Shown: positions 58,801 through 64,000 of the stretch, in pieces
How positions within the stretch are numbered: position 1 is the first letter of the stretch
Layout of the letters: every line of letters begins with the position of its first letter
NCBI GenBank assembly: GCA_024235835.1
Contig: JACKLQ010000002.1
Location: 496,001 to 560,000 of the forward strand
DNA from: Thiobacillus sp.
GTDB taxonomy: Bacteria; Pseudomonadota; Gammaproteobacteria; Burkholderiales; Thiobacillaceae
DNA length: 64,000 nt
Reading direction: 5' to 3'
Position numbers and translations under genes: made by a program
Notes under the pieces: model-generated
Told to the model about the DNA's origin: nothing
What the model saw: the letters and a program-made list of their open reading frames with translations, nothing else
Databases searched by the model: none

Positions 58801-61279
58801 AGGCAGCGAAAACGGCGGCTACGACGAGGACAGCATCCAGCAACTGGAAGGCCTGGAGGCGGTGCGCAAGCGCCCCGGCATGTACATCGGCGACACCTCG
58901 GACGGCACCGGCCTGCACCACATGGTCTTCGAGGTGCTGGACAACGCCATCGACGAGGCCCTGGCCGGCTACTGCGACGACATCAAGGTCATCATCCATC
59001 CGGACAACTCCATATCCATCAGCGACAACGGACGTGGCATCCCCACCGGCATCAAGTTCGACGACAAGCACGAGCCCAAGCGTTCCGCCGCCGAGATCGT
59101 CATGTGCGTGCTGCATGCCGGCGGCAAATTCAACCAGAACAGCTACAAGGTGTCCGGTGGCTTGCACGGCGTAGGTGTGTCCTGCGTGAACGCCCTGTCC
59201 AAGTGGCTGCGCCTGACCATCAACCGGGACGGCAAGAAGCACGTCATGGAGTTCGAACGCGGCCATGCTGTGAACCGGGCCATCGAGGTGCAGAATGGCG
59301 TGGAGGTATCACCGCTGCGGGTTGTAGGCGATACCATCCGCAAGGGTACGGAAGTACATTTCCTGGCTGATGAAGATATCTTCGGCCACGTGGAATTCCA
59401 CTATGACATCCTGTCCAAGCGTATCCGCGAGCTTTCCTTCCTCAACAATGGGGTGAAGATAGAACTCGTTGACGAAAGGGACGGCCGTTCCGAGAACTTC
59501 GCATTTTCCGGCGGAGTGAAGGGGTTTGTGGAGTACATCAACCGCAACAAGACCGTGCTGCACCCCAATGTGTTCTATTCAACCGGAGATAGCAGCACCG
59601 AGATCCCCATCAGCGTGGAAGTGGCCATGCAGTGGAACAACAGCTATCAGGAACAGGTGCTGTGTTTCACCAACAACATCCCCCAGCAGGATGGGGGCAC
59701 CCATCTAACGGGCCTGCGGGCGGCCATGACCCGGGTGATCAACAAGTACATCGAGGAAAACGAGATCGCCAAGAAGGCCAAGGTGGACATCACCGGAGAT
59801 GACATGCGCGAAGGACTGGCCTGCGTGTTGTCGGTGAAGATGCCCGATCCCAAGTTCTCTTCCCAGACCAAGATGAAACTGGTGTCTTCCGAGGCCCGTC
59901 CGGCGGTGGAGGAGGTGGTGGCCAGCAAGCTGGCGGAATTCCTGCTTGAAAAGCCCCTGGATGCCAAGACCATCTGCGGCAAGATCGTGGAGGCCGCCCG
60001 AGCCCGGGAAGCAGCCCGCAAGGCCCGGGAAATGACCCGGCGCAAGGGGGTGTTGGACTCAGCTGGACTGCCAGGCAAGCTGGCGGACTGCCAGGAGAAG
60101 GATCCGGCCTTGTGTGAGTTGTATCTCGTCGAGGGTGATTCCGCAGGCGGCTCCGCAAAGCAGGGCAGGGATCGCAAGTTCCAGGCCATCCTGCCCCTCA
60201 AAGGCAAGATCCTCAACGTGGAGAAGGCGCGTTTCGACAAGATGTTGTCTTCCCAGGAGGTTGCCACCCTCATCACCGCCCTGGGCACGGGCATCGGCAA
60301 GGACGACTACAACCCCGAGAAGCTGCGCTACCACCGCATCATCATCATGACCGACGCGGACGTGGACGGTTCCCACATCCGCACCCTGCTGCTCACCTTC
60401 TTCTACCGCCAGATGGGTGAACTGGTGGAGCGGGGACATATCTACATCGCGCAGCCGCCCCTCTACAAGGTCAAGCAGGGCAAGCGGGAAACCTACCTGA
60501 AGGACGACTACGAGCTGAAGCAGTATCTGCTGCGGGAAGCCCTCAACGGCGCGGAATTGATCCCCGCCGCCGGAGCCGAGCCCCTGGCCAAGGAGAGCTT
60601 TGAGGGCATCGCCCGGGAGTTCCTGTTGTCCGAGGCCATGATCGAGCGCTTGTCCCGGCGCATGGATGCGGACGTGCTCTACAGCCTGCTCAAGGTGCCA
60701 CCTGTCTCCATGGCCGACGAAGACGCTGTCAAGGCTGCGGCGGATGCGCTGACAAAGGAACTTGTCAAGCTGGGCCCGGTGAAGATCACCCCCCTGCTGG
60801 AAGGCGAAGCGCCGGAAGGAGACAACGCGGATTTGCGGAGCTGGCGCCTGGAGATCACCAAGACCCGTCATGGCATCGGCCATACCAGCTATCTTGACGC
60901 CAATTTCATCGAAGGGGGCGACTACGACCAGTTGCGCCGCACGTCCGACATCCTGTTGGGCCTGCTGCGGGAGGGCGCAGAAATCCGTCGTGGCGAGGCA
61001 AAGTCCCCGGCCCAGGATTTCCGCCAGGCCATGGACTGGTTGCTGGGAGAGGTGAAGAAGAACATCGGCATCCAGCGCTACAAGGGCCTGGGCGAGATGA
61101 ACCCGGAACAACTCTGGGAAACCACCATGGACCCCAGCGTGCGACGCCTGCTGAGGGTGCAGATTGAGGATGCCATTGCCGCGGACGGCATCTTCACCAC
61201 CCTGATGGGCGAAGAAGTGGAGCCCCGCCGCAACTTCATCGAATCCAATGCCCTGGGGGTAAGGAACCTGGACGTCTGA
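58793..61279 (+). CDS. gyrB: DNA gyrase subunit B
   Basis: 828 residues. ATPase and TOPRIM subunit of gyrase, which introduces negative supercoils. The GHKL ATP site is EVLDNAIDEALAGYCDD with GRGIPTG and GGLHGVGVSCVNALS; the TOPRIM site is EGDSAGGSAKQGRDR (about 443) with DADVDGSHIRTLLLTF; the C-terminus has GLGEMNPEQLWETTMDP. It starts with GTG (ribosome site GAGAGG), lying inside a parS-like palindrome. It is slightly longer than E. coli GyrB (804). Confidence 0.97.
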   Translation: MEQGSENGGYDEDSIQQLEGLEAVRKRPGMYIGDTSDGTGLHHMVFEVLDNAIDEALAGYCDDIKVIIHPDNSISISDNGRGIPTGIKFDDKHEPKRSAAEIVMCVLHAGGKFNQNSYKVSGGLHGVGVSCVNALSKWLRLTINRDGKKHVMEFERGHAVNRAIEVQNGVEVSPLRVVGDTIRKGTEVHFLADEDIFGHVEFHYDILSKRIRELSFLNNGVKIELVDERDGRSENFAFSGGVKGFVEYINRNKTVLHPNVFYSTGDSSTEIPISVEVAMQWNNSYQEQVLCFTNNIPQQDGGTHLTGLRAAMTRVINKYIEENEIAKKAKVDITGDDMREGLACVLSVKMPDPKFSSQTKMKLVSSEARPAVEEVVASKLAEFLLEKPLDAKTICGKIVEAARAREAARKAREMTRRKGVLDSAGLPGKLADCQEKDPALCELYLVEGDSAGGSAKQGRDRKFQAILPLKGKILNVEKARFDKMLSSQEVATLITALGTGIGKDDYNPEKLRYHRIIIMTDADVDGSHIRTLLLTFFYRQMGELVERGHIYIAQPPLYKVKQGKRETYLKDDYELKQYLLREALNGAELIPAAGAEPLAKESFEGIAREFLLSEAMIERLSRRMDADVLYSLLKVPPVSMADEDAVKAAADALTKELVKLGPVKITPLLEGEAPEGDNADLRSWRLEITKTRHGIGHTSYLDANFIEGGDYDQLRRTSDILLGLLREGAEIRRGEAKSPAQDFRQAMDWLLGEVKKNIGIQRYKGLGEMNPEQLWETTMDPSVRRLLRVQIEDAIAADGIFTTLMGEEVEPRRNFIESNALGVRNLDV

Positions 61280-61286
61280 CGCGCCC

Positions 61287-61742
61287 ATGCGCATCTGGGT
61301 CGATGCGGATGCCACGCCCGGAGTCGTCAAGGAGATTCTGTTTCGCGTCGCGGACAGGAAGCAGATTCCCATGACCCTGGTGGCCAACAAGCTGCTCAGA
61401 GTGCCGCCATCCCCCTTCATTCGGGCGCTCCAGGTGCCCGGCGGCTTCGACGTGGCTGACAACGAGATCGCTCTACGCATGGCAGCGGGGGATCTTGTGA
61501 TCACTGCCGACATTCCCCTGGCTGCCCAGGTTATCGAGAAGGGCGGCCATGCGCTCAATCCGAGAGGCGAGTTCTACAGCCTGGATAACATCCGCGAACG
61601 CCTCAACATGCGGGACTTCATGGAAGCATTGCGGGGTAGCGGCGTGGAAGTGTCTGGGCCGGCGCCCTTTGCCCAGGCCGACAGGCAGGCCTTTGCTAAC
61701 CAGTTGGACCGCTTCCTGGCCCGGATGCCGAAATCTCCCTGA
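61287..61742 (+). CDS. DUF188/YaiI family protein
   Basis: 151 residues. The family begins with the acidic motif RIWVDADATPGVVKEIL (Asp6, Asp8), followed by FDVADNEIALRMAAGDLVITADIPLAAQVI and ALNPRGEFYSLDNIRERLNMRDFM, a PIN-like nuclease arrangement. The biochemical role is unproven. It starts 7 bases after gyrB, so it is likely co-transcribed. Confidence 0.92.
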   Translation: MRIWVDADATPGVVKEILFRVADRKQIPMTLVANKLLRVPPSPFIRALQVPGGFDVADNEIALRMAAGDLVITADIPLAAQVIEKGGHALNPRGEFYSLDNIRERLNMRDFMEALRGSGVEVSGPAPFAQADRQAFANQLDRFLARMPKSP

Positions 61743-61756
61743 GGGCAGGTATTTGC

Positions 61757-62446
61757 ATGAGGGCAAAGATCATCCTGATCACCGGCGTAAGCAAGGGTCT
61801 GGGCCGGGCCATGGCCGTGGAATTCATACGCCTGGGACACCGGGTGGCCGGTTGTGCCCGCGACAGAGAGGCCATGGCGGAACTGACCCGCATTTACGGC
61901 CCCGAAAGCCGGTTTGATGTGGTGGATGTGGCTGACGACGCGGCCGTGGGAGCCTGGGCACGGGAAGTGCTCCCTGTCATGGGCCCGCCGGACCTCCTGG
62001 TCAACAACGCCGCCCTCATCAATCGCAACGACGTGTTGTGGCAGGTCCCCCGGCAGGAATTCGATGCGCTCATCGATGTGAACATCAAGGGCGTGGCCAA
62101 CGTGATCCGTCATTTCGTGCCTGCCATGGTGAACAGGGGCGAGGGTGTAATCGTCAATTTCAGTTCCGGCTGGGGACGGGAAACGGACCCCCAAGTGGCC
62201 CCCTACTGCGCCACCAAATGGGCCATGGAAGGCCTTTCAAAGGCCCTGGCCCAGGAACTGCCCCGGGGCATGGCAGCCATACCCCTGTCACCGGGCATCA
62301 TCGACACGGACATGCTGCGATCCTGTTTCGGCGCCGAAGCGTCCCGGTACCCGGGACCAGAAGCCTGGGCCAGGACCGCGGTGCCCTACCTGCTTGGGCT
62401 GGGGCCCGGGGACAACGGGCAGTCCCTCACCGTTGGCGATCGCTGA
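61757..62446 (+). CDS. Short-chain dehydrogenase/reductase
   Basis: 229 residues. Rossmann-fold oxidoreductase with cofactor motif TGVSKGLG (9-16), NNAA (83-86), catalytic Ser136/137, Tyr150 and Lys154 (YCATK). The substrate is unknown; the classical SDR layout with a complete triad suggests an active enzyme. The absence of Arg after the first Gly motif leaves NAD/NADP preference open. It lies 14 bases after the DUF188 gene and 12 before rsuA. Confidence 0.92.
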   Translation: MRAKIILITGVSKGLGRAMAVEFIRLGHRVAGCARDREAMAELTRIYGPESRFDVVDVADDAAVGAWAREVLPVMGPPDLLVNNAALINRNDVLWQVPRQEFDALIDVNIKGVANVIRHFVPAMVNRGEGVIVNFSSGWGRETDPQVAPYCATKWAMEGLSKALAQELPRGMAAIPLSPGIIDTDMLRSCFGAEASRYPGPEAWARTAVPYLLGLGPGDNGQSLTVGDR

Positions 62447-62458
62447 GCAAACTGATCC

Positions 62459-63175
62459 ATGGCAAATATGGTCGCACTGGAGCGCATGCTTCAATCCCAG
62501 GGCTTCGGCAGCCGCAAGGAATGCCGGCAACTGATCCGTGACGGTCGGTTCGAGTTGGAGGGGAGGGTGGTACAGGAACCCTTCTTGAACATGGCGGTGG
62601 ATGGCATGGAGTTCACCGTGGATGGCGTGGCCTGGACTTACCGGCCCCGGGCCTATGTGATGCTGCACAAGCCGGAGGGCTACGAGTGTTCCCGCTCGCC
62701 CAGGCATCATCCCGGCGTGCTAACCCTGTTGCCCGAACCCCTGGAGCGACGAGGTGTGCAGCCCGTGGGGCGGCTCGACGAGGACACCACGGGCCTGCTG
62801 TTGCTGAGCGACGATGGCGATTTCATCCACCGCCTCATCTCCCCCAGGTACAAGGTGCCCAAGGTGTATCGGGTGACCGCCAAGCACCCGGTCAGCGCGG
62901 ATCAGCTAGCCGCCCTGCTCGAAGGCGTATTGCTGCATGACGAGACAGAACCGGTGGCTGCCATGAATTGCGAGAAAGTGAGCGATCGCTTACTGACTCT
63001 GACTCTGGCGGAAGGGCGCTATCACCAGGTCAAACGCATGGTGGCCGCCGCTGGCAACCGGGTGGAGGCATTGGCCCGGGTGGCCATCGGTGGCCTCGGC
63101 CTGCCGGATGATTTGCCTCCTGGTGCCTGGCGCTGGCTGGAGGCGGAAGACCTTGCCCGGTTTCAGCCGGACTGA
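62459..63175 (+). CDS. rsuA: 16S rRNA pseudouridine synthase (RsuA family)
   Basis: 238 residues. An N-terminal S4-type RNA-binding domain (LERMLQSQGFGSRKECRQLIRDGRFELEG) precedes the catalytic domain with GRLDEDTTGLLLLS, where Asp107 is the nucleophile, and the family LAEGRYHQVKRMVAAAGNRV. RsuA modifies U516 of 16S rRNA; RluB/E/F are related, so target assignment is by overall similarity. It ends the gyrB-DUF188-SDR-rsuA run. Confidence 0.9.
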   Translation: MANMVALERMLQSQGFGSRKECRQLIRDGRFELEGRVVQEPFLNMAVDGMEFTVDGVAWTYRPRAYVMLHKPEGYECSRSPRHHPGVLTLLPEPLERRGVQPVGRLDEDTTGLLLLSDDGDFIHRLISPRYKVPKVYRVTAKHPVSADQLAALLEGVLLHDETEPVAAMNCEKVSDRLLTLTLAEGRYHQVKRMVAAAGNRVEALARVAIGGLGLPDDLPPGAWRWLEAEDLARFQPD

Positions 63176-63248
63176 TTATCTCCTGGGGTTCAATCCGAGG
63201 CCCCGGGGCGAATCGCTCCTCGGCTGCCCTGAAGCTCTGAGAGAGCTG

Positions 63249-63485
63249 CTACATAGCCAGTGCGGCCCGCCGGCACTCGCACTTCAGATTCACGCCCTCG
63301 CCGGGCCGGGCACTGCAACTGAAGGCCTGGACTCCCCTGTCGCCGCAGATCTCGCGGCACTGGCTTTCCTTGTTGAGACAGGCGTCCAGGTAGGCTGGGG
63401 CGGGGGTTTCGCTGGAACTGAAGGAGATGCAGCCGGCCAGGGACAGGGCGGCGCAGGTCATGGCGAGGGAGGTCTGGGCGTTCAT
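63249..63485 (-). CDS. Small Cys-rich lipoprotein
   Basis: 78 residues. A lipoprotein signal with lipobox LSLAGC (Cys19) is followed by a short mature part with seven Cys in all counted with the lipidated one (e.g. CLNKESQCREICGDRG, CSARPG, CEC). The paired cysteines suggest disulfides in the periplasm. The family is not recognised. The ATG at 63485 is chosen because it fits the signal; an upstream start would spoil it. Confidence 0.7.
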   Translation of the reverse strand: MNAQTSLAMTCAALSLAGCISFSSSETPAPAYLDACLNKESQCREICGDRGVQAFSCSARPGEGVNLKCECRRAALAM

Positions 63486-63588
63486 GGGGGCTCCGGAATG
63501 ACATACACGAGACATAACGTCCGCTGCCGGCCATGGGATGACCTGAGTCCGGACCGAGTTATGTACGGGGCGATCATCCGACCATGCA

Positions 63589-64000
63589 TCAACTCATCAC
63601 CAGGCCCAGGATACCCAGGATGAACAGCACCACGCCGCCGGTGACCACGTTTGGATCGGGTTCATGGAGGTTCTGCCGTACCTGGAGTTCCATCCGGTCG
63701 ATCTGGATCACGAGGGGATTCACCGCATTGATTTCCAGGCGGTAGTTGCCGGGCAGCACCTGCTGCATGAGCAGCAGGTGTTCACGGAATACAGGGTTTG
63801 AGTTGGACACGCTCTTTACCCCCAGGGCGAAGCCCAGGGGCTTGGCGGCTTCTTCCCCGCGGTACAGGGTGGCGGTGTAGAGGTCCTTGGGTGGCTTGGC
63901 ATCATCCATGTTGGGGGAGAAATGACCCTGGGCCAGCAGGATCAATCCAGTGGGTGCCATGGATTCGTTCAGGCTGAAAGGCCCCGTCCGCCATGCAGGC
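63589..64000 (-). CDS. Hypothetical protein, N-terminus beyond the window
   Basis: At least 136 residues; the frame stays open to the window edge (WRTGPFSLNESMAPTGLILL), so the start lies outside. The visible part ends in a hydrophobic stretch VVTGGVVLFILGILGLVMS, a likely C-terminal membrane anchor, preceded by LPGNYRLEINAVNPLVIQIDRMEL. An ATG at 63960 exists but the upstream residues look coding. Not recognised. Confidence 0.7.
   Translation of the reverse strand, partial: PAWRTGPFSLNESMAPTGLILLAQGHFSPNMDDAKPPKDLYTATLYRGEEAAKPLGFALGVKSVSNSNPVFREHLLLMQQVLPGNYRLEINAVNPLVIQIDRMELQVRQNLHEPDPNVVTGGVVLFILGILGLVMS

Overview
This 64-kb window is GC-rich, densely coded chromosomal DNA that covers the replication-origin neighbourhood of a Gram-negative bacterium, most likely a betaproteobacterium of Rhodocyclales or Nitrosomonadales type. 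The reasons are the order mnmG-rsmG-parA-parB-atpIBEFHAGDC-glmU-glmS, the divergent rpmH-rnpA-yidC-mnmE and dnaA-dnaN-gyrB blocks, the rhodanese-grxC-secB-gpsA cluster, and a 6S RNA gene between zapA and the formyltetrahydrofolate cyclo-ligase gene. Genus and species cannot be fixed from the sequence alone. Everything here was read by eye, without database searches.

Layout. Positions 1-7.1 kb (+): the tail of an RND efflux adaptor, its inner-membrane pump, a small DUF2892 membrane protein, then rhodanese, grxC, trxC, secB and gpsA. 7.1-12.3 kb: an unassigned 400-bp stretch, a hypothetical protein, the molybdenum-cofactor operon mobB-moeA-moaD (-), divergent moaA (+), and gluQ (-). 12.4-15.3 kb: a short coiled-coil gene, zapA, 6S RNA, the cyclo-ligase gene, and two exported proteins, one built of Met-rich 12-13-residue repeats. 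15.4-20.3 kb (-): a complete branched-chain amino-acid ABC importer (livKHMGF). 20.5-30.2 kb: two tandem c-type cytochromes, a DUF255 protein, a small Gln-rich exported protein, a Tat-exported PhoD phosphatase with a possible Pho box, a large MmeI-like restriction-modification fusion protein, a cytochrome c'-like protein and a small membrane protein. 30.2-46.9 kb (-): bioA, an orphan parA, glmS, glmU, the full nine-gene ATP synthase operon, parB, parA, rsmG and mnmG. 47-55.8 kb: ppc, an ABC exporter, a hypothetical protein, mnmE, yidC, rnpA and rpmH. 56-64 kb (+): dnaA, a likely oriC, dnaN, gyrB, a DUF188 protein, an SDR oxidoreductase and rsuA, then two minus-strand genes, one cut by the window end.

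The genes serve chromosome replication and segregation (dnaA, dnaN, gyrB, parAB with three parS-like sites), respiration and energy (ATP synthase, cytochromes), redox and protein export (trxC, grxC, secB, yidC), cell-wall precursors (glmS, glmU), molybdoenzyme maturation, and amino-acid and phosphate scavenging.

The most unusual content is repeat-based. Three spacers carry hairpins made of inverted heptamer arrays, each using a different heptamer. Palindromic repeats have inserted in frame into coding genes: one in the efflux adaptor and two in the restriction-modification gene. The Met-rich repeat protein and the parS-like site over the gyrB start codon also deserve attention.
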